DNA of 64,000 bases from Ferrovibrio terrae_B. Lineage in GTDB: Bacteria > Pseudomonadota > Alphaproteobacteria > Ferrovibrionales > Ferrovibrionaceae. Position 1 is the stretch's first letter. The number at the start of each line of letters is the position of its first letter. Shown one piece after another: positions 48,362 to 57,414 of this stretch. Position numbers and translations under genes: made by a program. The stretch covers positions 1 through 64,000 of the forward strand of contig NZ_CALRUC010000002.1 of assembly GCF_943371255.1 (NCBI RefSeq), in the 5' to 3' direction. The notes under the pieces are model-generated. The model searched no databases and was not told the DNA's origin. It saw only the letters and a program-made list of their open reading frames with translations.

Positions 48362-49816
48362 ATGTCCGATTTCGCCGCCGATCCTGCCGATTTCGCTGCT
48401 GCCCGCGTGCTGGTGGTGGGCGATGTGATGCTCGACCGCTTCGTCTATGGCGGCGTCGAGCGCATCTCGCCGGAAGCACCGATTCCGGTGATGCAGATCG
48501 AGCGCGAGATCGCCATGCCCGGCGGCGCCGGCAACGTGGCGCGCAACCTGGCGGCGCTGGGCGCCCGGGTCGCCCTGTTCGGCCTGGTCGGCGATGACGT
48601 GGCGGCCGACCAGCTGAACGAGGTGCTGGCGCTGGAGCCCGGCATCGAGGCGCAGCTGGTGGTCGACGAGACCTGGCACACCATCGAGAAGACCCGTTTC
48701 ATCGGCAGCCGGCAGCAACTGCTGCGCGTCGATCGCGAAAGCCGCGGCAAGCCTTCCGACGATGCCGTCGATGCCCTGATCAAGGCTGCGCTTGAGGCGC
48801 TGGCCGACAATGCCGTTCTGGTGCTGTCGGATTACGCCAAGGGCGCCGTCAGCGACCGCGTGATCGCCAAGCTGATCAAGGCCGCCACCAAGGCCGGCAA
48901 GCCTGTGCTGGTGGACCCCAAGGGCAGCGATTATCGCCGCTATAAGGGCGCCACGCTGGTGACGCCCAATCGCGCCGAAGCCGCGTTGGCAACCGGAGAA
49001 AGCTGCGCCGATGATGCCAGCGCCGTTGCCGCCGCCCGCAAGCTGGTGACCGAGGCCGGCATCGCCAATGTGCTGGTCACGCGTGGCGCGGCCGGCATGA
49101 CGCTGGTGCAGGGGCAGGAGCCGCCGCTGCATTTACAGGCCGAGGCGCGCGAAGTCTTTGATGTATCCGGCGCGGGCGATACCGTGGTGGCAACGATTGC
49201 CGCCGCCCTGGCCGTCGGCCGTTCGCTGCCGCAGGCGGCGCGGCTCGCCAATGCCGCCGCCGGCATTGTCGTCGCCAAGATCGGCACCGCCGTGGTGCAT
49301 CCCGCTGAGCTGCGCCTTGCCCTGCATATGCCTGATCCGCATGGCATCGAGATCAAGATCGCTGCGCCGCAGCAGGCAGTCGAACGCGTGGCCCTGTGGC
49401 GCAGCCGCGGCGAACGCGTCGGTTTCACCAATGGCGTGTTCGACCTGCTGCATCCGGGCCATCTGGCGCTGCTGTCGGAAGTGCGCGCGCAATGCGACCG
49501 GCTGATCGTTGCGATCAATTCCGATGCCTCGGTGAAGAAACTGAAGGGTGACGCCCGTCCGGTGCAGGATGAACGCCATCGCGCCCAGGTTCTGGCGGCG
49601 CTGAGCCTGGTGGATATGGTAATCGTGTTTGCCGATGATACGCCGATCCCGCTGCTGGGCCTGCTGAAGCCCGACCTTCTGGTCAAGGGCGGCGACTATT
49701 CGGTGGATCAGGTGGTGGGTGCCGATGTGGTGCGTGCCTATGGCGGCGAGGTAAAGGTCTCACGCCATGTCGCCGGCCAGAGCACCACGGCAACCATCAA
49801 GAAGCTGCAAAGCTGA
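48362..49816 (+). CDS. hldE: bifunctional heptose kinase / adenylyltransferase
   Basis: A 484-residue two-domain enzyme for ADP-heptose synthesis (LPS inner core). Residues 1-315 form a PfkB/ribokinase-type kinase (GGAGNVARNLAALGA near 53 and DVSGAGDTVVAT near 265). Residues about 340-484 form a nucleotidyltransferase (FTNGVFDLLHPGHLALL with HxGH). This implies a Gram-negative host making heptose-containing LPS. It is a separate cistron after the phosphatase. Confidence 0.95.
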   Translation: MSDFAADPADFAAARVLVVGDVMLDRFVYGGVERISPEAPIPVMQIEREIAMPGGAGNVARNLAALGARVALFGLVGDDVAADQLNEVLALEPGIEAQLVVDETWHTIEKTRFIGSRQQLLRVDRESRGKPSDDAVDALIKAALEALADNAVLVLSDYAKGAVSDRVIAKLIKAATKAGKPVLVDPKGSDYRRYKGATLVTPNRAEAALATGESCADDASAVAAARKLVTEAGIANVLVTRGAAGMTLVQGQEPPLHLQAEAREVFDVSGAGDTVVATIAAALAVGRSLPQAARLANAAAGIVVAKIGTAVVHPAELRLALHMPDPHGIEIKIAAPQQAVERVALWRSRGERVGFTNGVFDLLHPGHLALLSEVRAQCDRLIVAINSDASVKKLKGDARPVQDERHRAQVLAALSLVDMVIVFADDTPIPLLGLLKPDLLVKGGDYSVDQVVGADVVRAYGGEVKVSRHVAGQSTTATIKKLQS

Positions 49817-49820
49817 AGCC

Positions 49821-50981
49821 ATGACCAGCCAGCCTGATGTCGACGTCGCGATCCTCGGCGGCGGCATTGCCGGCCTCTGGCTGCTGGCGCGTCTCAGGCG
49901 CGCCGGTTACAGCGCCCTGCTGCTGGAAAATCATGCACTCGGCGCCGGCCAGACGCTTGCCTCGCAGGGCATCATCCATGGCGGCCTGAAATACGCCATC
50001 GACCTCAAGCTGAATGCCGACAGTGCCGCACTGGCCGACATGCCGGCACGCTGGCGCGCCTGTCTGGATGGCAGTGGCGAGATCGACCTGCGCGCGGCCA
50101 AACTGGCCGCCGAGCGGCATCTGTTCTGGGCGCGCCGCACGCTGACCAGCCGCATCGCCGGATTCTTCGGCAGCAAGCTGGTGCGTGGCCGGGTCGATGC
50201 GCTGGCGCAAAACCAGTGGCCAGCAGTGCTGCAGGATGCCGATCATGTCGGTGCAGTCTACGCGCTGGATGAATGCGTGCTCGATGTGCCCGCGCTGCTG
50301 GCCGCGCTGGCGGCACTGGGCGAGGGCTGCATCAAGGCCGGGCAGGCAACGATTGCGCCGCAGGACAATCATGTGGCGCTGCAGGTCGCTGGCCGCCGCA
50401 TCACCGCCGGCACACTGGTCTCCACCGCCGGCGCCGGCAACGAGGCGCTGCTGCCACAGCTCGGCCTGCCGCCGCAGTCGGCGCAGCGCCGGCCCCTGCA
50501 GATGCTGCTGGTCGATAACGCACCCGGTCTGCTCTGGGCCCATTGCTTCGACACCAGCGACAAGCCGCGCGTCACCATCACCACGCATAGGAAGAATGAT
50601 GGCGCGCTGGTCTGGTATGTCGGCGGGCTGCTGGCGGAAAACGGCGTGGCCCAGAGCGAGGCAGACCTGATCGCCGCCGCCCGACAGGAATTCGCCACCC
50701 TGCTGCCGAAGCTCGATTTTTCGCGCAGCCGCTTCGCAGGTTTCCGCGTCGATCGCGCCGAGGGCGCCACCGATGACGGCCGCAAGCCGGAAGGTCCGGT
50801 GCTCAAGCGCGTCGGCAACATCATGCTGTCCTGGCCGACCAAGCTGGCGCTGGCGCCGCAACTGGCCGATCTGGTGCTGGCCGCCTTGCCGCCGGCGTCG
50901 GGCCGGGTGCAGCCGGCCTTCGGTGACTGGGCCGCGCCGCAGATTGCGCCGGCGCCCTGGGAGGTTGCGACATGGAGATGA
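49821..50981 (+). CDS. FAD-dependent oxidoreductase (DAO family)
   Basis: A 386-residue flavoenzyme with a Rossmann FAD motif VAILGGGIAGLWLLARLRRAG at the start and a DAO-type LASQGIIHGGLKYAID segment near residue 50. It resembles glycerol-3-phosphate dehydrogenase/glycine-oxidase-like enzymes, but the substrate is unclear. It overlaps an aldo/keto reductase gene by ten bases. The ATG at 49821 is chosen because it begins the FAD motif; the longer frame overlaps hldE. Confidence 0.85.
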   Translation: MTSQPDVDVAILGGGIAGLWLLARLRRAGYSALLLENHALGAGQTLASQGIIHGGLKYAIDLKLNADSAALADMPARWRACLDGSGEIDLRAAKLAAERHLFWARRTLTSRIAGFFGSKLVRGRVDALAQNQWPAVLQDADHVGAVYALDECVLDVPALLAALAALGEGCIKAGQATIAPQDNHVALQVAGRRITAGTLVSTAGAGNEALLPQLGLPPQSAQRRPLQMLLVDNAPGLLWAHCFDTSDKPRVTITTHRKNDGALVWYVGGLLAENGVAQSEADLIAAARQEFATLLPKLDFSRSRFAGFRVDRAEGATDDGRKPEGPVLKRVGNIMLSWPTKLALAPQLADLVLAALPPASGRVQPAFGDWAAPQIAPAPWEVATWR

Positions 50982-51736
50982 GATCGCTTGGCGCGACCGG
51001 CATCCAGGTCAGCCTGCTCGGGCTTGGCACGGTGAAGCTCGGCCGCAATGAAGGCGTGAAATATCCGCAGGGCTTCGACCTGCCCGATGATGCGGCGGTG
51101 ACGGCCCTGCTCGAAACCGCGCGCGAGCTTGGCATCAATCTGGTCGACACCGCGCCAGCCTATGGCCTGAGCGAACAGCGGCTCGGCCAGTTGCTGCCCG
51201 GCCCGCGCAGCGACTGGGTGATCGTCAGCAAGGCCGGCGAATATTTCGAACAGGGCGCCTCGCGGTTTGATTTCTCAGCCTCGGCCATCCGCGCTTCGGT
51301 GGAAAACAGCCTGCGGCTCCTGCGCACCGATTACCTCGATGCCGTGCTGCTGCATTCCGATGGCATCGACGAGGCCGGCGAGCGCTTCCTGCCGGCGGCC
51401 GAGATGCTGGCTGGGCTGAAGGCCAGGGGCCTGATCCGGGCTGGCGGCTTTTCCGGCAAGACCGTGGCCGGCGGCAACAGGATGCTGCCTCACATCGATA
51501 TCCTGATGGCAACCTATAACCCGGGCTATACCGCCGAAGTGCCGCTGATCGCCGCCGCTGCCGGGCAGGGCAAAGGCGTGCTGGTGAAAAAGGCACTGGC
51601 CAGCGGCCATGCCGCCGACCCGGCCGCCGCGCTGAAGGCAGCCGCGACTTTGCCTGGTGTTTGCAGTATCGTGGTGGGCACGCTGTCGCCGGCGAATTTG
51701 CGCGCCAATGCTGCAGCCGTGGGGAGCCTAGCGTGA
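50972..51736 (+). CDS. aldo/keto reductase
   Basis: A 254-residue member of the aldo/keto reductase superfamily (TIM-barrel, NADPH). It begins MEMRSLGATGIQVSLLGLGTVKLG. The catalytic Asp-Tyr-Lys-His set reads INLVDTAPAYGLSE (Asp, Tyr), WVIVSKAGEY (Lys) and DAVLLHSDG (His). It is shorter than the 300+ residues usual for the family, lacking part of the C-terminal loop region. It is coupled to the flavoenzyme and to the next gene (GTGA). Confidence 0.88.
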   Translation: MEMRSLGATGIQVSLLGLGTVKLGRNEGVKYPQGFDLPDDAAVTALLETARELGINLVDTAPAYGLSEQRLGQLLPGPRSDWVIVSKAGEYFEQGASRFDFSASAIRASVENSLRLLRTDYLDAVLLHSDGIDEAGERFLPAAEMLAGLKARGLIRAGGFSGKTVAGGNRMLPHIDILMATYNPGYTAEVPLIAAAAGQGKGVLVKKALASGHAADPAAALKAAATLPGVCSIVVGTLSPANLRANAAAVGSLA

Positions 51737-52179
51737 GCGATACAGACCAGCCGTCACAGCAGGATATGGCCGCCGCCGCCGAAGGGGAGTTCCTGGCCTT
51801 TGGCTGGGAGGCCGCGCAGATCGAGTTGCCCGGTGCCGAACCCGGTGCGCCGCCGCGGGCGGGGTTCCGGCATGGCGATTTCGCCGCCATCGCCCTGCAG
51901 ACCGGCTGGCTGGTGATCGCGCTGCCGGCCAGGCTTGTGCTCGGCACACTGCCATCAGCCTCGGCGGTGCGGCGTTTCGTGTCGAAATGCGTCAGCTTCC
52001 CGGCCCATCCCAATGGCGCTATCATCGGCGCCGCGCGTCAGGCCATGCTGCAGGCGGTGGAAGAGGAACTGAGCCTGGCACGCCAGGCGGCCGATCTGCT
52101 CGAAGCCAAGATCGAAGACCTGATGGGCAGCATCGACGATATCCGCGCCAAGTCGATCCTATTCGGCCGCGACGATTAA
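51733..52179 (+). CDS. hypothetical protein coupled to the aldo/keto reductase
   Basis: A 148-residue protein with a GTG start overlapping the reductase stop by four bases. The C-terminal 60 residues form a long amphipathic helix (LQAVEEELSLARQAADLLEA, KIEDLMGSIDDIRAKS), likely coiled-coil. No domain is recognised. Coupling suggests a role with the flavoenzyme and reductase. Confidence 0.7.
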   Translation: MSDTDQPSQQDMAAAAEGEFLAFGWEAAQIELPGAEPGAPPRAGFRHGDFAAIALQTGWLVIALPARLVLGTLPSASAVRRFVSKCVSFPAHPNGAIIGAARQAMLQAVEEELSLARQAADLLEAKIEDLMGSIDDIRAKSILFGRDD

Positions 52180-52211
52180 GATCGCGCCGCGCCTGCTCAG
52201 GAACGCCGTGC

Positions 52212-52706
52212 CTATGAACGGGGCGGCGGCCGCAGTGGCACTTCCTGCAGCGAGCGCACATAAACGCCCACCACCTGCGGCCCCTGCAGCTGGCGATTGA
52301 TCTGGTAGACCAGGCGGCGCTTCAGCTGCTCGATATCCTGGTCAAACAGCCGGCCGTCTTTTCCCAGCGGTTCGCGGTTCAGCTCGATGATGATGGCGTT
52401 GTAGACGCGCGGCATCAGGTCATCGACCTTGCGCGCATTCTCCACCGAGCCGCAGTCGACATTGAGCGTCATGATGACCTTGGAACCCGGCGGGCCGGCA
52501 ATCGGCGCCGTCACCGCATCGACCACCAGGATCGGGTTGTTGATCGGCGGCTTCTCGACCGGGGTATCGCTTTTCTTCTTCTTCTCTTTTTCCTGCGCAT
52601 ACGCGGCCACAGGCAGCAACAGGCTGCCGGCGGCCAGCAGGCCGAGCAGGCGGCGCCTCGGCAGCGAGGGTCGGTCGAGAGGGTTAATGGCGTTCCCGCG
52701 TGGCAT
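52212..52706 (-). CDS. secreted FliL-like domain protein
   Basis: A 164-residue protein. The signal peptide RRRLLGLLAAGSLLLPVAAYAQ ends in AYAQ, a likely signal-peptidase I site. A Lys-rich linker (EKEKKKKSD) precedes a FliL-like domain (VIMTLNVDCGSVENARKVDD, LMPRVYNAIIIELNRE). FliL proteins act near the flagellar stator, but here the protein is soluble or peripheral in the periplasm rather than membrane-anchored. The start overlaps the end of prfC by 23 bases, implying coupling. Confidence 0.7.
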   Translation of the reverse strand: MPRGNAINPLDRPSLPRRRLLGLLAAGSLLLPVAAYAQEKEKKKKSDTPVEKPPINNPILVVDAVTAPIAGPPGSKVIMTLNVDCGSVENARKVDDLMPRVYNAIIIELNREPLGKDGRLFDQDIEQLKRRLVYQINRQLQGPQVVGVYVRSLQEVPLRPPPRS

Positions 52707-54291
52707 GGAAACGGATCTTATCCCATTTTTTCTCGATATAGGAGAGTTCCCATGTGTTGCGGGCCATGAAGACCGGATTGCCCTCGCGGTCGTCGGCGAT
52801 GGTGCCCCGGTTCTGCTCCACGAACAGGTCGAGATCGCGCTTGTCCTCGGCATCGACCCAGCGGGCGGTCTCGTAGGGCGCCTGCTCGAACCCGACCTCA
52901 AGGTTGTATTCCTCGCCCAGTCGGGCGGCGAGCACATCAAGCTGCAGCGGCCCGACCAGGCCGACGATCCAGTCGGCGCCGATCCGCGGACGGAACACCT
53001 GGGTGACGCCCTCTTCGGCCAGATCCTCCAGCGCGCGCTGCAGGTGCTTGGCCTTCATCGGATCGCCCAGCCGCACGCGGCGCAGGATTTCCGGCGCGAA
53101 GTTGGGAATGCCGGTGAAGCGCAGGTCTTCGCTCTCGGTCAGCGTATCGCCGACGCGCAGCACGCCGTGATTGGGAATGCCGATGATGTCGCCGGGCCAG
53201 GCTTCGTCGGCCAGCGAGCGGTCGCGGGCAAAGAACAGCGTCGGGTTGCTCACCGTAATCGGCTTGCCGGTGCTGACCTGCTTCAGCTTCATGCCGCGCT
53301 TGAAATGGCCCGAGCACAGCCGCAGGAAGGCAATGCGATCGCGATGGTTCTTGTCCATGTTGGCCTGGACCTTGAACACGAAACCGGTGACGGCCTTTTC
53401 GGTCGGCTGGATCACGCGCTTATCGGTCGGCTGCGGGCGCGGCGAGGGCGCGAATTCGCCCAGGCCCTTCAGCAGTTCGTCGACGCCGAAATTCTTCAGC
53501 GCCGAGCCGAAATACACCGGCGTCATATGGCCCTGGCGATAGGCTTCGGGATCGAAGGGCGGGCAGGCGCCCTCGATCAGCGCGATATCTTCCAGAAGCT
53601 TGGCGCGCTGTGCCTCGGGCACGTATTCGGCCACGCGCGGATCGTCCAGGCTGTCGAGGATGATGACCTCGGGTTCGAGATTCTTGTTTTCCTTGCCGAC
53701 CAGCAGCAGGCGCTTGCCGAACAGGTCGTAGCAGCCACGGAAATCATGGCCCATACCGATCGGCCAGTTCGCCGGCACGCATTCCAGCGCCAGCGTGGAG
53801 GCGACTTCGTCCAGCAGCGCGAACGGGTCCTGCGACTCGCGATCGATCTTGTTCACAAAAGTGGCGATCGGCACGTCGCGCAGGCGGCAGACCTCGAACA
53901 GCTTGCGCGTCTGGGTTTCGATGCCCTTGGCGGCATCGAGCACCATGACCGCGCTGTCGACGGCGGTCAGCGTGCGGTAGGTATCCTCGCTGAAGTCTTC
54001 ATGGCCCGGCGTGTCCAGCAGGTTGAAGGTCCAGCCCTGGTATTCGAAATTCATCACCGAGGTGGAGACCGAAATGCCGCGCTGCTGTTCGATCTTCAGG
54101 AAGTCAGACCGCGCGCGGCGGTTCTCGCCACGTGCCTTCACGGCGCCGGCCAGATGGATGGCGCCGCCGAACAGCAGCAGCTTTTCGGTCAGGGTCGTCT
54201 TGCCCGCGTCAGGATGCGCGATGATGGCAAAGGTGCGCCGGGCGCCGATGGGGTCGGCGCCCGGAATGGAAACGGCAGCGGGTTCGGACAT
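52684..54291 (-). CDS. prfC: peptide chain release factor 3
   Basis: A 535-residue translational GTPase that removes RF1/RF2 from the ribosome. G1 is IAHPDAGKTTLTEKL (residues about 22-36). The switch/G2 and G3 (DTPGHEDFSEDTYRTLTAVD) and G4 (NKIDRE) are intact. The family-specific C-terminal domains are complete, and length is typical (529 in E. coli). Confidence 0.96.
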   Translation of the reverse strand: MSEPAAVSIPGADPIGARRTFAIIAHPDAGKTTLTEKLLLFGGAIHLAGAVKARGENRRARSDFLKIEQQRGISVSTSVMNFEYQGWTFNLLDTPGHEDFSEDTYRTLTAVDSAVMVLDAAKGIETQTRKLFEVCRLRDVPIATFVNKIDRESQDPFALLDEVASTLALECVPANWPIGMGHDFRGCYDLFGKRLLLVGKENKNLEPEVIILDSLDDPRVAEYVPEAQRAKLLEDIALIEGACPPFDPEAYRQGHMTPVYFGSALKNFGVDELLKGLGEFAPSPRPQPTDKRVIQPTEKAVTGFVFKVQANMDKNHRDRIAFLRLCSGHFKRGMKLKQVSTGKPITVSNPTLFFARDRSLADEAWPGDIIGIPNHGVLRVGDTLTESEDLRFTGIPNFAPEILRRVRLGDPMKAKHLQRALEDLAEEGVTQVFRPRIGADWIVGLVGPLQLDVLAARLGEEYNLEVGFEQAPYETARWVDAEDKRDLDLFVEQNRGTIADDREGNPVFMARNTWELSYIEKKWDKIRFHATRERH

Positions 54292-54329
54292 CGTACTCTA
54301 ACGCACCCTCTGAAAAGGAATTCGGGCCT

Positions 54330-56414
54330 TCAGCGGCCGCTCCACCCCTTGCCGGCCTCGGCCCGTTCGACCAGCAGCTTGGCCGGTTCCCAGAACTTGC
54401 CGTGGATCTTGTGGAAGCCGCGGATCGTGGCGAGCACCTTGTCGAGGCCGATCTGTTCGGCCCAGAACATCGGCCCGCCCCGATAAACGGGGAAGCCATA
54501 GCCGAAAAGGTAGGTGATGTCGATATCGCCCGACCGGATGGCGATGCCTTCCTCCAGGATCTTGGCGCCCTCGTTGACCAGCGGATACATGCAGCGCTGG
54601 ACGATTTCCTCGTCGGAAATCTCCCGCCGTTCAATACCTTGCTCCCTGGATGCGGCCAGGATGATGTCCTTGACCACCGGATCGGGCACCGCATCGCGGC
54701 CCTCATACTTGTAGAAACCGGCACCAGTCTTCTGGCCGAAGCGGCCCAGTTCGCACAGCTGGTCGGCCACCTTGGAATAGCGCTCGTCCTTGGGGCGCAG
54801 ATGCGCCTTGCCCTTGCGGATGCGCCAGCCGACATCCAGGCCGGCGAGATCGCTCATCCTGAACGGCCCCATGGCGAGGCCGAAGTCTTCCAGCGCGCGG
54901 TCGATCTGCTCAGGGCTGCAGCCTTCTTCGAGCAGGAAATTCGCCTCGCGTAAGTACCCATGCAGCATGCGGTTGCCGATGAAGCCATCGCAGTTTCCGG
55001 CCAGCACCGCCACCTTCTTCAGCGTCTTGCCCATCGCCATCACGGTAGCGATGGTCTCGGGTGAGGATTTGGCGCCGCGCACGTTTTCCAGCAGCTTCAT
55101 CACATTCGCCGGGCTGAAGAAATGCGTGCCGATCACATCCTGCGGCCGCTTGGTGCTGGCCGCGATCTCGTCGATATCCAGCGTCGAGGTGTTGGTGGCG
55201 AGGATGGCACCCTGTTTCATCACCTTGTCGAGCTTGCCGAACACCTCTTTCTTGACACCCATCTCCTCGAACACGGCTTCCACCACGATATCGGCGTCGC
55301 CGATATCCTCAAAGCGCTGGGTGCCGGTGATCAGCTTCATCGCCCGGTCCATCGCCTCCTGCTTCATGCTGCCGCGTGCCACGGATGTGGCATAGTTCTT
55401 CTCGATCACGCCAAGGCCGCGGCTGAGGGCTTCCTGCGACACGTCCAGCAGCTTCACCGCGATACCGGCATTGGCGAAATTCATCGCGATGCCGCCACCC
55501 ATGGTGCCGGCGCCCAGCACGGCAGCCGATTTGATCGGCTTGGCCTGCACATCCTCGGGCAGGCCGGGAATCTTGGCCGCCTCGCGTTCGGCGAAGAAGG
55601 CATGGATCTGCGCCGCGCGCTGCGGACTGCCCATGCATTCGAAGAAGTATTCGCGCTCTTTCAGTAGGCCTTCATCCATCGGCAGCTTGGTGGCGACCTC
55701 TACTGCATCGATGCAGCGCCACGGGCCGAGGAAGCCCCTGGCCTTGCGCTCGATACTCTTGCGGTAGTCGCTGAACACGGCAGGGTCGACATTGCTGACC
55801 TTGTCGTTCATGTCGCGCACCAGCCGCAGCGGGCGCTGCTCGGCCACCACCCGTCTGGCATAGGCGAGTGCGCCCTCCAGCAGATCGCCGGTCACGATTT
55901 CGTCAATCGCGCCAAGCTCGGCGGCCTTCTTCGCCGGGATCGGATTGCCGGAAACAATCATGTCGAGCGCCAGCTTCGGGCCAATCAGGCGCGGCAGGCG
56001 CTGGGTGCCGCCGGACCCGGGCAGCAGGCCAAGCTTCACCTCCGGCAGGCCGACCTGGCCGCTCTCCAGCGCTACACGCCAGTGGCAGGTCAGCGCCACT
56101 TCGAAACCGCCGCCCAGCGCCGTGCCATGCAGGGCAGCCACCACCGGCTTGGTCATCGCCTCGATGCGCTTCAGCACATCCGGCAGATAGGGCTGCAGCG
56201 GGGTCTTGCCGAATTCCTTGATATCGGCACCGGCAATGAAGGTGCGGCCACCGCCAATGATCACCGCGGCACTGACGCCGGCATCGGCGTCGGCCTTGTC
56301 CAGCCCGGCAATGATACCGGCCCGTACACCCTGGCTCAGCGCGTTGACGGGGGGATTCTCGATAGTGAGGATGGCGATGCCGTCTTTGACGGCATAGGCA
56401 ACGGGTTCGGTCAC
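54330..56414 (-). CDS. trifunctional-type enoyl-CoA hydratase / 3-hydroxyacyl-CoA dehydrogenase
   Basis: A 694-residue FadB/FadJ-type fusion for fatty-acid beta-oxidation. Residues 1-190 are a crotonase domain (GGGRTFIAGADIKEF, then HGTALGGGFEVALTC). Residues about 290-470 are the NAD-binding dehydrogenase (AAVLGAGTMGGGIAMNFANA, then THFFSPANVMKLLE). The C-terminal 3HCDH domains follow (GNCDGFIGNRM). The GTG at 56414 follows a GGAGAG site and starts the VTEPVAYAVKDG sequence. Confidence 0.93.
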   Translation of the reverse strand: MTEPVAYAVKDGIAILTIENPPVNALSQGVRAGIIAGLDKADADAGVSAAVIIGGGRTFIAGADIKEFGKTPLQPYLPDVLKRIEAMTKPVVAALHGTALGGGFEVALTCHWRVALESGQVGLPEVKLGLLPGSGGTQRLPRLIGPKLALDMIVSGNPIPAKKAAELGAIDEIVTGDLLEGALAYARRVVAEQRPLRLVRDMNDKVSNVDPAVFSDYRKSIERKARGFLGPWRCIDAVEVATKLPMDEGLLKEREYFFECMGSPQRAAQIHAFFAEREAAKIPGLPEDVQAKPIKSAAVLGAGTMGGGIAMNFANAGIAVKLLDVSQEALSRGLGVIEKNYATSVARGSMKQEAMDRAMKLITGTQRFEDIGDADIVVEAVFEEMGVKKEVFGKLDKVMKQGAILATNTSTLDIDEIAASTKRPQDVIGTHFFSPANVMKLLENVRGAKSSPETIATVMAMGKTLKKVAVLAGNCDGFIGNRMLHGYLREANFLLEEGCSPEQIDRALEDFGLAMGPFRMSDLAGLDVGWRIRKGKAHLRPKDERYSKVADQLCELGRFGQKTGAGFYKYEGRDAVPDPVVKDIILAASREQGIERREISDEEIVQRCMYPLVNEGAKILEEGIAIRSGDIDITYLFGYGFPVYRGGPMFWAEQIGLDKVLATIRGFHKIHGKFWEPAKLLVERAEAGKGWSGR

Positions 56415-56435
56415 GTTTCTCTCCGGTGTCTTCTC

Positions 56436-56480
56436 GATTGTCGGACAATCGGTTATAGCCGAGGCATTCAGCCCGGGCAA
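56436..56480 (-). promoter_or_regulatory. promoter with 15-bp operator for the beta-oxidation gene
   Basis: On the minus strand, TTGCCC (56480-56475), a 17-base spacer and TATAAC (56457-56452) form a promoter. A perfect palindrome GATTGTC g GACAATC (56450-56436) follows one base downstream, over the expected transcription start. A repressor bound there would block initiation. A fatty-acid-responsive regulator is plausible, but the site is not one I can assign to a known family. Confidence 0.65.
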
Positions 56481-56520
56481 AAGCCTTGGCCTGCCGCTAC
56501 GTCAGCGCTAAGTGTTTGTG

Positions 56521-57411
56521 ATGGCCACCTTTTTGGAATATCGCGCGCAGGACTGGGATAATCGCCGCCTTTGGCTGGGCGTTGCGATGTCGCTGCTGCT
56601 GCATGGCCTGATCGTGCTGCTGCTGCTGGTCGAACCCTGGACCTGGCGAATCCAGCCCGAGCCGCCGCCGATCCTGGCCGAATTCGTGATGCCGGAGCCG
56701 CCCAAACCGACCCCGACCCCGGCACCACCCCCGGCACCGCAGCCGGCTCCGACCCAGGCGCAGGCCCCGCCGGCACAGCAGCAGACGATGACGCCTGAGC
56801 CATCCCGCCCGGTACCGCCGCCCAGCATCCCGCAATTGCAGCGCGCGCCGGTTACCGAGGCACCATCGAAGGCACCGCCCAGCGCCGGCGAACGTGCCCG
56901 GCCGCAGGCCGCCGAAAAGCCGCAGCCGGCACCGGTACCCGATCGCGCCGGCCCCTCGACCGTGACTGCGCCGCCGGCGCAGCGCCAGCAGCAGTCACCG
57001 CCGCGTCCCACCGGCAACCGCGACGCTGGCGCGCCGGGTGCTGCGGGTGCGACCGGCGAAACCATGACGCAGTCGGAAAGCGATTACTTCCTCAGCCAGG
57101 TGGTCAGCGCCTGGGTGATCGATTTCGACGCGCCGCAGTTTGCCGATATCCGGATTTTCGGCCGCTATCGCGTGCTGCCCAATGGCATGCTGGCGCCGCC
57201 ATTTGGCAAGAACGATCCGTGGGACATGCGGGCGATGGTGGAGAACTGGGACCAGATCGCCGTTGACCGCCGGCCGCAGGCCGCTGCCTTCCGCACGGCA
57301 ATCGAAACTTTCCTGCGTGCCATGCGGCTGGCGCAGCCGATGCGCATGCCGCCCAATCCGGAAGGCTACCCCAAGGTGCTGGAACTGAATTTCCGTATTG
57401 GCGATCTGTAA
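56521..57411 (+). CDS. TonB/TolA-like proline-rich membrane protein
   Basis: A 296-residue protein. A short cytoplasmic start and one transmembrane helix (LGVAMSLLLHGLIVLLLLV) precede a long Pro/Ala/Gln-rich periplasm-spanning region (residues about 50-180). A C-terminal domain of about 110 residues follows (DYFLSQVVSAWVIDFDAPQF, then YPKVLELNFRIGDL). This is the layout of TonB and TolA proteins. Partners (ExbBD/TolQR) are not in the window. The ATG at 56521 is preferred to two in-frame GTG codons upstream. Confidence 0.8.
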   Translation: MATFLEYRAQDWDNRRLWLGVAMSLLLHGLIVLLLLVEPWTWRIQPEPPPILAEFVMPEPPKPTPTPAPPPAPQPAPTQAQAPPAQQQTMTPEPSRPVPPPSIPQLQRAPVTEAPSKAPPSAGERARPQAAEKPQPAPVPDRAGPSTVTAPPAQRQQQSPPRPTGNRDAGAPGAAGATGETMTQSESDYFLSQVVSAWVIDFDAPQFADIRIFGRYRVLPNGMLAPPFGKNDPWDMRAMVENWDQIAVDRRPQAAAFRTAIETFLRAMRLAQPMRMPPNPEGYPKVLELNFRIGDL

Positions 57412-57414
57412 GCG

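Noticed and set aside
52429..54486. Plus-strand frame of 685 codons opposite prfC
   Set aside because: RF3 motifs on the minus strand are complete; this is a GC-rich shadow.
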